Positions 23,891 to 32,347 of a stretch of DNA of 64,000 nt are shown here, in pieces. The stretch comes from Caulobacter sp. UNC358MFTsu5.1 (GTDB lineage Bacteria; Pseudomonadota; Alphaproteobacteria; Caulobacterales; Caulobacteraceae), in the NCBI RefSeq assembly GCF_000712075.1, contig NZ_JONW01000005.1, positions 997,001-1,061,000 of the forward strand. Reading direction: 5' to 3'. Position numbers and translations under genes: made by a program. The notes beneath the pieces were generated by a model that searched no databases, was not told the origin of the DNA, and saw only the letters and a list, made by a program, of their open reading frames with translations. Within the stretch, counting starts at the first letter, position 1; each line of letters begins with the position of its first letter.

Positions 23891-25948
23891 ATGCCGCCCT
23901 CCTTCCGCCTGGCCCTCCTGGCCGGCGCCGCCCTCTGCCTTCCCCTGTCGGCGCACGCCGCCGAAAGCGGCGTCGACCAGCGCACCGCCGTCGACTCGGT
24001 GATCGTCACCGCCCGCGCCAATCCCGAGGACCCGCCCGTCGTGGCCGCCGCCCGCCGGCGCCTGTCGGAGACCCCCGGCGGGGTGTCGGTGATCTCGCAG
24101 GAGGCCTTCATCGACCGCCAGGCCCTGGCCCTGGACGACATGCTGCGCGACGCCCCCGGCGTCTACGCCCAGCGCAAGTGGGGCGGCGACGTGCGCATCT
24201 CGATCCGCGGCTCGGGCATCGGCAACGCCAACCACAATCGCGGCCTCTTGCTGGCCCAGGACGGCGTGCCGCTGAACGAGGCCGACGGCTACGGCGACAG
24301 CCAGATCGCCGACCCGCTGAACACCCGCTATGTCGAGGTCTATCGCGGCGGCAACGCCCTGCGCTTCGGCGGCGCCCTGCTGGGCGGGGCGATCAACATG
24401 GTCACGCCCACCGGCAAGGACGCCGGCTTCGAGAACCAGGTCCGCGTCGACGGCGGCTCGTTCGGCCTGCTGCGCGAGCGCGTCGCCGTCGCCCGCCAAA
24501 GCGGCGACTGGGACGTCTACGCCGCCGCCACCAACCAGACCGGCCAGGGCTGGCGCTCGCAGAGCCAGCAGAACATCCAGTTCGGGTCCCTGAACGTCGG
24601 CCGGTCGTTCGGCCAGGACCGCGAGGTCCGCTTCATCGTCAACGGCTCCAACATCAACCAGGAGATCCCCGGCGCCCTGACCCTGGCCCAGTTCCAGGCC
24701 GATCCCCACCAGACCGCCGTCGCCAACGCCAACGGCGACCAGGGCCGCAACCAGCGCGGCGTGCGCGGCTCGCTGCGCACCACCTGGCGACTGACCGACG
24801 GCCTCGTCTTCCAGGGCGCGCTCTATGCGGTGTGGAAGGACCTGGACCATCCGATCTTCCAGGTCATCGACCAGCAGAGCCGCAACTACGGCGCCTTCGG
24901 CCGGTTCGACTGGGACGGCGAGCTGGGCGGCAAGAAGGCCGACGCCTTCTTCGGCGCCTGGTACCGGACCGGCGACATGGACTCCAACTTCTACGTCAAC
25001 GTCCGCGGCGCGCGCGGCGCGCCGACCTCGCGCACCCTGCAGAACGCCGACGCGGTCGATGTCTTCGGCGAGGGCCGGCTGTTCGTGACCGACCGCCTGG
25101 CCGTGGTGGCCGGCGCCACCTGGGGCCAGGCGGGCCGCGACTACACCAGCTTCGCCGTGCCGGGCGTCCCGACCACCTTCAACCTCAAGGCCGACAAGAC
25201 CTACGACTGGATCGCGCCCCGCATCGGCCTGCTGTGGCAGGACGAGGCCGGCAGCCAGGTCTTCGCCAACCTCACCCGCTCGGTCGAGCCGCCGAACCTG
25301 GGCTCGATGTCGCCGACCAACACCGGCTTCGCCCCGGTCGAGGCCCAGGACGCCTGGACCGGCGAGATCGGCGCGCGCGGCCACAAGGGCCCGTTCACCT
25401 ACGACGTCACCGCCTATCGCGCGCGCCTGAAGAAGGAGATGCTGCAGTACACGGTCAACGCCTCGATCCCGGCCTCGACCTTCAACGCCGACAGGACCAT
25501 CCACCAGGGGATCGAGGCGGCGCTGGACTGGGCGGTCGCCCCGCGCTGGCGCCTGCGCCAGACCTGGACCTGGTCCGACTTCCGCTTCGACGGCGACGCC
25601 CAGTACGGCGACAACCGCCTGCCGATCGTGCCCGAGAGCTTCTACCGCGCCGAGGTCCGCTACGACGACCCGCGCGGCTGGTTCGTGGCCCCCTCGGTCG
25701 AGTGGTCGGCCACCGACCAGTGGATCGACTACGCCAACACCAGGCGGGCGCCGAGCTACGCGATCCTGAACCTGAACGCCGGCTGGAAGGTTACGTCCTC
25801 GGTCTCGCTGTTCCTCGACGCGCGGAACCTGGCCGACAAGGCCTACGTGTCCAACACCCAGGCCGCCCTGACCTGGACCGCCGCGACCGCCACTCTGTGG
25901 CCGGGCGACGGCCGGTCGGTGTTCGGCGGCGTCACCGTGAACTTCTGA
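23891..25948 (+). CDS. TonB-dependent outer-membrane receptor, probably for copper
   Basis: Receptor of 685 aa: signal peptide to about residue 24, plug domain (DMLRDAPGVYAQRKWGG, YGGGNALRFGGALLGGAINMVTP), then a 22-strand barrel ending in FGGVTVNF. The copper assignment rests on context: it is followed by YcnI and PCuAC genes and preceded by DUF2946, a combination known for copper uptake. The protein itself shows no obvious His/Met-rich loop. Translation may depend on the leader region described above. Confidence 0.88.
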   Translation: MPPSFRLALLAGAALCLPLSAHAAESGVDQRTAVDSVIVTARANPEDPPVVAAARRRLSETPGGVSVISQEAFIDRQALALDDMLRDAPGVYAQRKWGGDVRISIRGSGIGNANHNRGLLLAQDGVPLNEADGYGDSQIADPLNTRYVEVYRGGNALRFGGALLGGAINMVTPTGKDAGFENQVRVDGGSFGLLRERVAVARQSGDWDVYAAATNQTGQGWRSQSQQNIQFGSLNVGRSFGQDREVRFIVNGSNINQEIPGALTLAQFQADPHQTAVANANGDQGRNQRGVRGSLRTTWRLTDGLVFQGALYAVWKDLDHPIFQVIDQQSRNYGAFGRFDWDGELGGKKADAFFGAWYRTGDMDSNFYVNVRGARGAPTSRTLQNADAVDVFGEGRLFVTDRLAVVAGATWGQAGRDYTSFAVPGVPTTFNLKADKTYDWIAPRIGLLWQDEAGSQVFANLTRSVEPPNLGSMSPTNTGFAPVEAQDAWTGEIGARGHKGPFTYDVTAYRARLKKEMLQYTVNASIPASTFNADRTIHQGIEAALDWAVAPRWRLRQTWTWSDFRFDGDAQYGDNRLPIVPESFYRAEVRYDDPRGWFVAPSVEWSATDQWIDYANTRRAPSYAILNLNAGWKVTSSVSLFLDARNLADKAYVSNTQAALTWTAATATLWPGDGRSVFGGVTVNF

Positions 25949-25962
25949 GGGAGGAGGACGTC

Positions 25963-26484
25963 ATGAAAGCTCCGATCATCGCCCTGCTGGCCCTGGCGGC
26001 CGGCGCCGCCGCCCCCTCGCTCGCCCTGGCCCACGTCGTGGCCGCGCCGGGCGAGGCCAAGGCCGGCTCCTATTCCGCCGTCGCCTTCCGCGTGGGCCAC
26101 GCCTGCGCGGCCGGCGACGCCACGCTGAAGGTGCGGGTCGAGGTGCCCGACGCCGTCGCCTCGGCCCGCCCCCAGCCCAAGCCGGGCTGGACGATCGCCG
26201 TCGAGAAGGACGGCGACAAGGTCACGGCCGTCACCTGGACCGGCCGCCTGCCCGACGACCAGTTCGACGACTTCGCCCTCTTGATGAAGCTCCCGGCTCA
26301 GCCCGGCTCGCTGGTCTTCCCGACGATCCAGACCTGCGAGAAGGGCGAGAGCCAGTGGACCGAGATCCCCGATCACGAACGCCCCGGCGAGAAGCTGACC
26401 CGCCCGGCGCCGACCGTGCGCCTGACCCCCGCCGCCACCGACCAGGCGCCCGCCATGCCCGACATGCCGGGCATGAAGCACTAG
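25963..26484 (+). CDS. YcnI/DUF1775 copper-binding protein
   Basis: Periplasmic protein of 173 aa. The signal peptide ends ...LALA, leaving His24 at or near the mature N terminus (HVVAAPGEA), as in YcnI proteins, where the N-terminal His with a Trp and acidic residues binds Cu(II). A GGAGGA ribosome site precedes the ATG. The tail MPDMPGMKH is Met-rich. It is 14 bp after the receptor gene and 15 bp before PCuAC. Confidence 0.9.
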   Translation: MKAPIIALLALAAGAAAPSLALAHVVAAPGEAKAGSYSAVAFRVGHACAAGDATLKVRVEVPDAVASARPQPKPGWTIAVEKDGDKVTAVTWTGRLPDDQFDDFALLMKLPAQPGSLVFPTIQTCEKGESQWTEIPDHERPGEKLTRPAPTVRLTPAATDQAPAMPDMPGMKH

Positions 26485-26499
26485 TGCAGAGTTAGAGCC

Positions 26500-26979
26500 A
26501 TGAACCGTTTCGCCCTCGCGGCCCTCGCCGCCCTCACCATTTCCGCTCCTGCTGCCGCCGGCGACTACCGCGCCGGCGGGATCGAGGTCCGCCGCCCGTG
26601 GACCCGCCCCGCCCAGGCCGGCATGAACGGCGTCGGCTACCTGACCGTGGCCAATGTCGGCGCCAAGCCAGTCAAGCTGATGGCGGTCGAGACCCCCGCC
26701 GCCCGCTCGGCCACGATCCACCAGTCCAGCATGGCGGGCGGCGTCTCCTCGATGCGGGCGGTCACCAGCGGCCTGACCATCGCCCCCGGCGCCAAGCTCG
26801 AGTTCGCGCCGGGCGGCTATCACCTGATGCTGATGGGCCTGAAGAGCGCCCAGACCCTGGGCGGCAAGACGCCCCTGACCCTGGTGTTCGCCGACGGCCG
26901 CAAGATGCGCATCGACCTGTCGGTGGAAGCCGGCCCGCCCAAGGCCGACCCGATGGCCGGGATGCATATGGGTCACTGA
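26500..26979 (+). CDS. PCu(A)C-type periplasmic copper chaperone
   Basis: Protein of 159 aa with a signal peptide. The Cu(I)-binding residues His74, Met85, His108 and Met110 match the family pattern H-x10-M-x21/22-H-x-M, and the C terminus MAGMHMGH adds further Met/His. It delivers copper to cytochrome oxidase or related cuproenzymes. Last gene of the copper operon. Confidence 0.92.
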   Translation: MNRFALAALAALTISAPAAAGDYRAGGIEVRRPWTRPAQAGMNGVGYLTVANVGAKPVKLMAVETPAARSATIHQSSMAGGVSSMRAVTSGLTIAPGAKLEFAPGGYHLMLMGLKSAQTLGGKTPLTLVFADGRKMRIDLSVEAGPPKADPMAGMHMGH

Positions 26980-26995
26980 GGGGGGGGCTCTAAAT

Positions 26996-27053
26996 CCCTC
27001 TCTCTTAGAGAGAGGGAGGGGCCCGCCGCGAAGCGGTGGGAGGGTGAGTGGTT
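26996..27053 (+). repeat. Left inverted arm of the DUF559 unit
   Basis: Twin-hairpin repeat: CCCTCTCTC/GAGAGAGGG and CCCGCCGC/GCGGTGGG, ending GGTGAGTGGTT. Matches the right arm in inverted orientation. Confidence 0.88.
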
Positions 27054-27122
27054 TCGCCGTCGGCCGGAAAATCCCGATTCCTTCCGTTGCGTGGTCTCGA
27101 AGGGCGAGCTCAAGCTTGTTCC

Positions 27123-27464
27123 ATGGACGCGACCGCCAACGCCCGCCGCCTTCGCCGGAGCCAGACCCCGGCCGAGAAGCAGCTCTGGAAGCTGGTGCGC
27201 AACCGCCAGCTGGGCGGCTTCAAGTTCGTGCGGCAGTTTCCCATAGACCGCTACTTCGCCGACTTCGTCTGCGAGGCGGGCAAGCTGATCGTCGAGCTGG
27301 ACGGCCCGGCTCATGACGGGCGCGAGGACTATGACCAGCGTCGCACGCAGGTGCTGGAGTTGTTCGGATACATGGTCCTGCGGTTTCCCAACGATCGGGT
27401 CCTGACCGATCCCGGCGCCGTGGGCGACGACATCCTGGCCGTGCTTCGTTCGGACAGGGTGTAA
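27123..27464 (+). CDS. DUF559 (VSR-like) endonuclease-domain protein
   Basis: Protein of 113 aa with a restriction-endonuclease fold related to very-short-patch repair nucleases. Candidate catalytic residues are Asp47 in FADFVC, Glu58 and Asp60 in VELDG, and His64. The N-terminal helix ANARRLRRSQTPAEKQLWKLVRN is typical. The ATG at 27123 is supported by the family start. The substrate is unknown; many copies of such genes occur in alphaproteobacterial genomes. Its position inside inverted repeats suggests a role in spreading or processing them, which is inference. Confidence 0.82.
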   Translation: MDATANARRLRRSQTPAEKQLWKLVRNRQLGGFKFVRQFPIDRYFADFVCEAGKLIVELDGPAHDGREDYDQRRTQVLELFGYMVLRFPNDRVLTDPGAVGDDILAVLRSDRV

Positions 27465-27522
27465 CCACTCACCCTCCCACCGCCTGCGGCGGCGGGCCCC
27501 TCCCTCTCTCAAAGAGAGAGGG
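27463..27522 (-). repeat. Right inverted arm of the DUF559 unit
   Basis: Inverted copy of the left arm, differing mainly in the loop of the second hairpin (CGCAG versus GAA) and one base in the first loop. It starts within the DUF559 stop codon. Confidence 0.88.
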
Positions 27523-27623
27523 TGCTAAGAGAGGGGGAAACCCAAACATGACAAAAATGTAAGGGACGAAACGCCCCGGGACGGCCAAGTTGCGATCCAC
27601 TTCTTCCCGTGGAACGGACTTTC

Positions 27624-29750
27624 ATGAAACGAACCTGGTTCGCAGCCGCCGCCATGGCCGCGCTGTCCCTGTCGGCCTTCGGCGCGCAAGCGCGTGAGGA
27701 CCACGACCACACCTGCATCGACGACGCCTGCACCCTGCAGTCGCTGTTCGTCGCCGCCGACACCCCCGCCGCCGGCGCCCCGACGATGTCGCTGGAGTCG
27801 CCGCGCTACGGGACCTGGGGCTTCGACGCCGCGGGCATGGACCGCTCGGTCAAGCCGGGCGACGACTTCTACAAGTTCGCCAACGGGACCTGGGACGCCA
27901 ACACCGCCATTCCCAGCGACCGCACCCGCTACGGCAATTTCGACAAGCTGTCGGAGCTGTCGGAGGCCCGCACCAAGGCGATCATCACCGAGGCCGCCTC
28001 GGCCAAGAACCCCGACGCCGACACGGTCAAGATCGGCGCCGCCTACACCGCCTTCATGGACGAGGCCCTGGCCGAGAAGCTGGACGCCAAGCCGATCGCC
28101 CCGGAACTGGCCGACATCAAGAAGGTCGGGACCAAGGACGACTTCACCGCCCTGATGGGCCGCAGCGCCACCACCGGCTTCTCGGCGATCCTCAACCTGG
28201 GCATCGGCGCCGACGCCAAGAACCCGACGCGCTACGCCGTCTACGCCTCGACCGGCGGCCTCAGCCTGCCCGACCGCGACTACTATCTCGACGCCAAGTT
28301 CGCCGAGAAGAAAACCGCCTACGAGGCCTATGTCGCCCAGATGCTGACCCTGATCGGCTGGGACAAGCCCGCCGAGAACGCCAAGGCCGTGGTCGCCTTC
28401 GAGACCCAGCTGGCCGAGGCCTCGTGGACCCGGGCCGAGCGCCGCGACCGCGACAAGACCTACAACCCCATGACCCCGGCCGAGCTGCAGGCCCTGACCC
28501 CGGGCTTCGCCTGGAACCGCTACCTGGTCGGGACCGAGCTGCCCAACATCGACCGCGTGGTGGTGACCACCAACACCGCCTTCCCGAAGTTCGCCAAGAT
28601 CTACGCCGACACCCCGCTGGACACCCTGAAGGCCTGGCAGGCGTTCAAGGTCGCCGACGGCGCCGCGCCCCTGCTGTCCAAGCGCTTCGTCGACGCCAAC
28701 TTCGCGTTCCGCAACAAGACCCTGGCCGGCCAGCCCGAGCTGAAGGCGCGCTGGAAGCGCGGCGTCGCGACGGTCAACGGCGAGCTGGGCGAGGCGGTCG
28801 GCCGCGTCTACGTGGCCCGCTACTTCCCGCCGGAATCCAAGGCCAAGATGATCGACCTGGTCGGCAACATCCGCGGCGTCCTGAAGGCCCGCCTGGAGAC
28901 GCTGGACTGGATGTCGCCCGAGACCAAGGCCCAGGCCGAGGACAAGCTGGCCAACTTCACCGTGAAGATCGGCTATCCCGACAAGTGGCGCGACTATTCC
29001 AAGCTGGTGATCAAGGCCGACGACGTCTACGGCAACGAACTCCGCTCCAACGCCTTCGAGTGGCGCCATGACGTCGAGCGCCTGAACGGGCCGGTCGACA
29101 AGAGCGAGTGGGGGATGACCCCGCAGACGGTCAACGCCTACTACAACTCGGTCAACAACGAGATCGTCTTCCCGGCCGCCATCCTGCAGGCCCCGTTCTT
29201 CCATCCGGACGCCGACCCGGCCGTCAACTACGGCGGCATCGGCGGGGTGATCGGCCACGAGATCAGCCACGGCTTCGACGACCAGGGCCGCAAGTCGGAC
29301 GGCAAGGGCGTGCTGCGCGACTGGTGGACCGCCGAGGACGCCGCCAAGTTCAAGGCCCAGGCCGACAAGCTGGGCGCGCAGTACGGCGCGTTCGAGCCCC
29401 TGCCCGGCGCCAAGGTCAACGGCGCCCTGACCATGGGCGAGAACATCGGCGACATGGGCGGCCTGGCCTTCGCCCTGCAGGCCTATCACGCCTCGCTGGG
29501 CGGCAAGCCGGCCCCGGTGATCGACGGCTTCACGGGCGACCAGCGCGTCTATCTGGGCTGGGCCCAGGTCTGGCGCGCCAAGATCCGCGACGACGCGCTG
29601 CGCCAGCAGGTTGTCAGCGACCCGCACTCGCCGGCCTATTACCGCGTCAACGGCACCATCCGGAACCAGGACGGCTGGTACGGCGCCTTCGACGTCAAGC
29701 CGGGCGACAAGCTGTACGTCGCGCCGGAGGACCGCGTCCGGATCTGGTGA
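27624..29750 (+). CDS. M13-family zinc metallopeptidase (neprilysin/PepO-like)
   Basis: Secreted peptidase of 708 aa. Zinc motif HEISH at about residues 545-549, third ligand Glu606 in ENIGDMGG, and the C-terminal VRIW. The substrate-binding NAYYN motif (VNAYYNSVNNEIVFPAAIL) is intact. A signal peptide (AAAAMAALSLSAFGAQA) places it in the periplasm. Start ATG at 27624; a GTG 15 bp upstream is less likely. Not a member of the adjacent his operon. Confidence 0.93.
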   Translation: MKRTWFAAAAMAALSLSAFGAQAREDHDHTCIDDACTLQSLFVAADTPAAGAPTMSLESPRYGTWGFDAAGMDRSVKPGDDFYKFANGTWDANTAIPSDRTRYGNFDKLSELSEARTKAIITEAASAKNPDADTVKIGAAYTAFMDEALAEKLDAKPIAPELADIKKVGTKDDFTALMGRSATTGFSAILNLGIGADAKNPTRYAVYASTGGLSLPDRDYYLDAKFAEKKTAYEAYVAQMLTLIGWDKPAENAKAVVAFETQLAEASWTRAERRDRDKTYNPMTPAELQALTPGFAWNRYLVGTELPNIDRVVVTTNTAFPKFAKIYADTPLDTLKAWQAFKVADGAAPLLSKRFVDANFAFRNKTLAGQPELKARWKRGVATVNGELGEAVGRVYVARYFPPESKAKMIDLVGNIRGVLKARLETLDWMSPETKAQAEDKLANFTVKIGYPDKWRDYSKLVIKADDVYGNELRSNAFEWRHDVERLNGPVDKSEWGMTPQTVNAYYNSVNNEIVFPAAILQAPFFHPDADPAVNYGGIGGVIGHEISHGFDDQGRKSDGKGVLRDWWTAEDAAKFKAQADKLGAQYGAFEPLPGAKVNGALTMGENIGDMGGLAFALQAYHASLGGKPAPVIDGFTGDQRVYLGWAQVWRAKIRDDALRQQVVSDPHSPAYYRVNGTIRNQDGWYGAFDVKPGDKLYVAPEDRVRIW

Positions 29751-29756
29751 TGCGTC

Positions 29757-29854
29757 GGGGACATGCCCTCGCGGCGTGTCCCCACCCACGCACGGCCGCC
29801 GGACGGCTGGCTTGATCTGATGCTGATGGGGACACGCGCAAGCGCATGTTCCCC
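29757..29854. repeat. Family C repeat pair
   Basis: Hairpins at 29757-29783 and 29828-29854, GGGGACA...TGTCCCC type, at the 3-prime end of the M13 gene. See the entry at 23263. Confidence 0.85.
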
Positions 29855-29867
29855 AGCCCGGAAATGC

Positions 29868-29903
29868 AAAAACGGCGGCCCGCCTCGCGGAGCCGCCGTT
29901 TTT
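29868..29903. terminator. Bidirectional rho-independent terminator
   Basis: AAAAACGGCGGC pairs exactly with GCCGCCGTTTTT around a 12-nt loop. Both strands therefore end in a T-tract after a GC stem, so it can stop the M13 mRNA and anything coming from the his side. Confidence 0.88.
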
Positions 29904-30224
29904 ATCGTCTGCGTCAAAAACTTGAAACCAGGGCCCAGAAACACCAAACCCGTCGCGGGGGATAATCGCGACGGGTCCAGCTATTTCTCGATCATTCGAT
30001 CTAGGTGGGCGTTTCCTCCCCGAAACGCCGAAGGAAGGGAGCTCTCTTTGGGCTCGTTTCTTCCTTGCAAGGGTTAGAAACGGCAAATCCGAGATGGTGT
30101 CAACGGCAACGATCCGGATTCCGTAAGGGGAAACGAAAATTTTTGACACAAAACCGTTAGATTGGACCGTCGGGTCAAACTTACCGTCGTTCTCTCACGA
30201 TATTTTTGACAACTCAGTCAAAAC
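29904..30224. other. Structured intergenic region of unknown function
   Basis: About 320 bp without a gene. It contains ACCCGTCGCG/CGCGACGGGT (around 29948-29977), GGCGTTTC/GAAACGCC (around 30008-30029) and TTTTGAC-N6-GTCAAAA (30204-30223). The phrase ATTTTTGACA...GTCAAAxTTACCG occurs twice, at about 30136-30186 and 30200-30228, the second overlapping the 3-prime end of hisG. It could hold a small RNA or a repeat remnant. Confidence 0.4.
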
Positions 30225-31190
30225 TTACCGATTCAGCGCCTCCCGGAGCTTGACCAGGACGGCCGAGCGCGACTCGAAGACATAGTCGGGACGCGAGACC
30301 GTCACCGGCTCGACTCCGGCCGCGCCCAGGGCGGCGGCGGCGTCGAACAGGTCGGCGGCGCCCAGCAGGGCGCCGTTGGCCCGCCGGGCGCCCTGGCCGA
30401 CGAACGGGGCCACGGCCGCCTGGCCCGCCGCGTCCTGCTCGGCCGGCCACACCAGGGTGGCCATGTTGCGCGCCCGGCCCTTGGCCTCGACCACCGACAG
30501 CAGCCGGGCCAGCGACTCCAGCTGGTCGGCCGTCCACGGCGTGATCAGCGAGGCGGTCAGCTGGGCCTGGCTCTTGAGGATCACCCCGTCGCTCAGCACC
30601 TTCAGGCCGTTGGCCGCCAGGGTCGCCCCCGTGGTGGTGATGTCGACCACCAGCTCGGCCGCCCCGGCCGCCGGGGCCCCCTCGGTGGCCCCGCTGCTCT
30701 CGACGATCCGGTAGTCGGCCACGCCGTGGCGGGCGAAGAAGGCCCGGGTCTGGGTGACGTACTTGGTGGCCACCCGCAGGCGCCGGCCGGTCTTGGCGAG
30801 ATGGGCGTGACCCACCTCGTCGATGTCGGCCATGGTGTCGACGTCCAGCCAGCTCTTGGGGGCGGTCACCACCAGGTCGGCGCGGCCGAAGCCCAGGGCT
30901 CGCAGCAGCATGACCCGGGCGTCCATGTCGTCGCCGCGCTCGCGCAGCAGGTCCTCGCCGGTGACGCCCAGGTGCAGCTCGCCGCTGTCCAGACCCGCGG
31001 CGATGTCGCCGGCCGACAGCAGCCGCACCGACACGCCGGGCAGGCCCGACAGCTCGGCCGAATAGCCGCGCGAGCCGCCCGACATCTCCAGCCGGAAGCC
31101 GCACTCGGCCAGCCAGGCCTCGACCTGCTCCTTCAGCCGGCCTTTTGACGGGATGGCGAAGATCATCTGCCCATTCACTGGAGTACTCAT
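30225..31190 (-). CDS. hisG: ATP phosphoribosyltransferase, catalytic subunit
   Basis: First enzyme of histidine synthesis (ATP + PRPP to phosphoribosyl-ATP). The 321-aa protein shows PSKGRLKE, the GVTGEDLL loop, and the PRPP-binding VVDITTTGATLAANGL. Its length is that of long-form HisG, yet hisZ is encoded just upstream, which normally goes with the short form of about 220 aa. Its ATG overlaps the hisZ stop (ATGA). Last gene of hisS-hisZ-hisG. Confidence 0.95.
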   Translation of the reverse strand: MSTPVNGQMIFAIPSKGRLKEQVEAWLAECGFRLEMSGGSRGYSAELSGLPGVSVRLLSAGDIAAGLDSGELHLGVTGEDLLRERGDDMDARVMLLRALGFGRADLVVTAPKSWLDVDTMADIDEVGHAHLAKTGRRLRVATKYVTQTRAFFARHGVADYRIVESSGATEGAPAAGAAELVVDITTTGATLAANGLKVLSDGVILKSQAQLTASLITPWTADQLESLARLLSVVEAKGRARNMATLVWPAEQDAAGQAAVAPFVGQGARRANGALLGAADLFDAAAALGAAGVEPVTVSRPDYVFESRSAVLVKLREALNR

Positions 31191-32344
31191 TCGCCGCCCC
31201 CCGCATAGGCTCGCGCCGGGCGCACCATGCAGCCCACGGCGCCGGTCTTGGTCTCGGCCCCCACCCTATTCTCCCTCAGCCGGGCCGGCAGGCCGTCGTA
31301 GCGGCCGCCGGCGGCCACCGGGCGTTCCTCGTCCAGGGCCGCGCTGCGCACCTCGAACAGGAAGCCGTCGTAATAACCGAAGGCCCGTCCGAAGGCGGCG
31401 GCCAGGGTCATGCGGTCCTCGGGCACGCCGCGCGCGACCAGGCCCGCCAGGCGCTTGCGCCAGCCGTCCAGGGCCGCGTCCAACGCGCCGCGCTCGCGCC
31501 CGCCCAGGGCCGAGATGGCGTCCAGGGCCGCGCCCGGACGGTCGCCGACCGCCAGGAAGGCCCGCACGGCGTCGGCCTCGCCGGCCGACAGCGACCCGGC
31601 CTTGGCGGCCTGGGCCCGCTCGACCAGGCGATGGGCGATCTCGGCGGGACGGCGGCCGCCCACCGGCTCGATGCCGGCCAGGCTCCACAGCTCCTGCAGC
31701 ACCGCCGAGGCCTCGGCCTCCGGCAGGCCCGCCAGCAGCGCCGCGATCCGGCCTCCCTCTTCGCCCATTGCTTGTCCGAGGGCCGACGATCCGCCCTCCA
31801 GCTCGATCTTCAGCTGGCGGGGCTTGGCGAAGGCCCGCTTCAGCCGCGCGCCCAGGGGCGGGGTCAGGCCCAGGCTGTCGACGAAGGCCCCGAACAGGCT
31901 GACGTCGCCCAGCAGCAGGGTCAGGTCGCCCCGCCCTCCGGCCACGGACGACGCCCAGGCCAGGGCGGCGATCTCGGCGTCGGCGGCCACGGGATCGCCG
32001 GCCTCGAAGGCCTCGACCCCGATCTGCAGGAACTCCTCGGCCCGGTCCGAGCCGCGCGGCGCGACGCGGAACGCCTTGCCTTCGTAGAAATACCGTCCGG
32101 CCCCGTCACCCGCCGCCAGGTGCTGGCGCGCCACGGCCACGGTGAAGTCCGGCCGCAGGCAGGCCTCCTCGCCCGCATCGCCCGACACCACGAACAGCCG
32201 CGAGCGCATGGCCTCGCCGGCCAGGTCCAGCAGCAGGCCCAGCGGCTGCAGCACCGGCGCGTCGGTCGGCCTGGCGTTCGCCAACAGGAAAGGCGCGCGG
32301 ATGGCGTCGAGCGCCTCCGCCGGGATGGAACGCTCGAGCCTCAT
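31187..32344 (-). CDS. hisZ: ATP phosphoribosyltransferase regulatory subunit
   Basis: HisRS-like protein of 385 aa that lacks aminoacylation activity and makes HisG responsive to histidine. Class II synthetase-like elements remain (LVARGVPEDRM, AAGGRYDGLPARL near the C terminus), but no tRNA-binding anticodon domain is present. It starts 4 bp after hisS ends and overlaps hisG by 4 bp. Confidence 0.9.
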   Translation of the reverse strand: MRLERSIPAEALDAIRAPFLLANARPTDAPVLQPLGLLLDLAGEAMRSRLFVVSGDAGEEACLRPDFTVAVARQHLAAGDGAGRYFYEGKAFRVAPRGSDRAEEFLQIGVEAFEAGDPVAADAEIAALAWASSVAGGRGDLTLLLGDVSLFGAFVDSLGLTPPLGARLKRAFAKPRQLKIELEGGSSALGQAMGEEGGRIAALLAGLPEAEASAVLQELWSLAGIEPVGGRRPAEIAHRLVERAQAAKAGSLSAGEADAVRAFLAVGDRPGAALDAISALGGRERGALDAALDGWRKRLAGLVARGVPEDRMTLAAAFGRAFGYYDGFLFEVRSAALDEERPVAAGGRYDGLPARLRENRVGAETKTGAVGCMVRPARAYAGGGE

Positions 32345-32347
32345 GCC

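Larger units (their letters stand above)
26996..27522 (+). mobile_element. DUF559 gene enclosed by inverted twin-hairpin repeats (REPtron-like)
   Basis: The left arm (26996-27053) and right arm (27463-27522) are near-identical inverted copies of about 58 bp. Each arm holds two hairpins: CCCTCTCTC-x-GAGAGAGGG and CCCGCCGC-x-GCGGTGGG, then GAGGGTGAGTGGTT. The gene start and stop lie directly against the arms; the stop codon TAA itself overlaps the right arm. It is inserted between the copper operon and the M13 peptidase. No transposase is present. The layout resembles REP-associated transposase units, with a DUF559 nuclease in place of the transposase. Confidence 0.6.
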
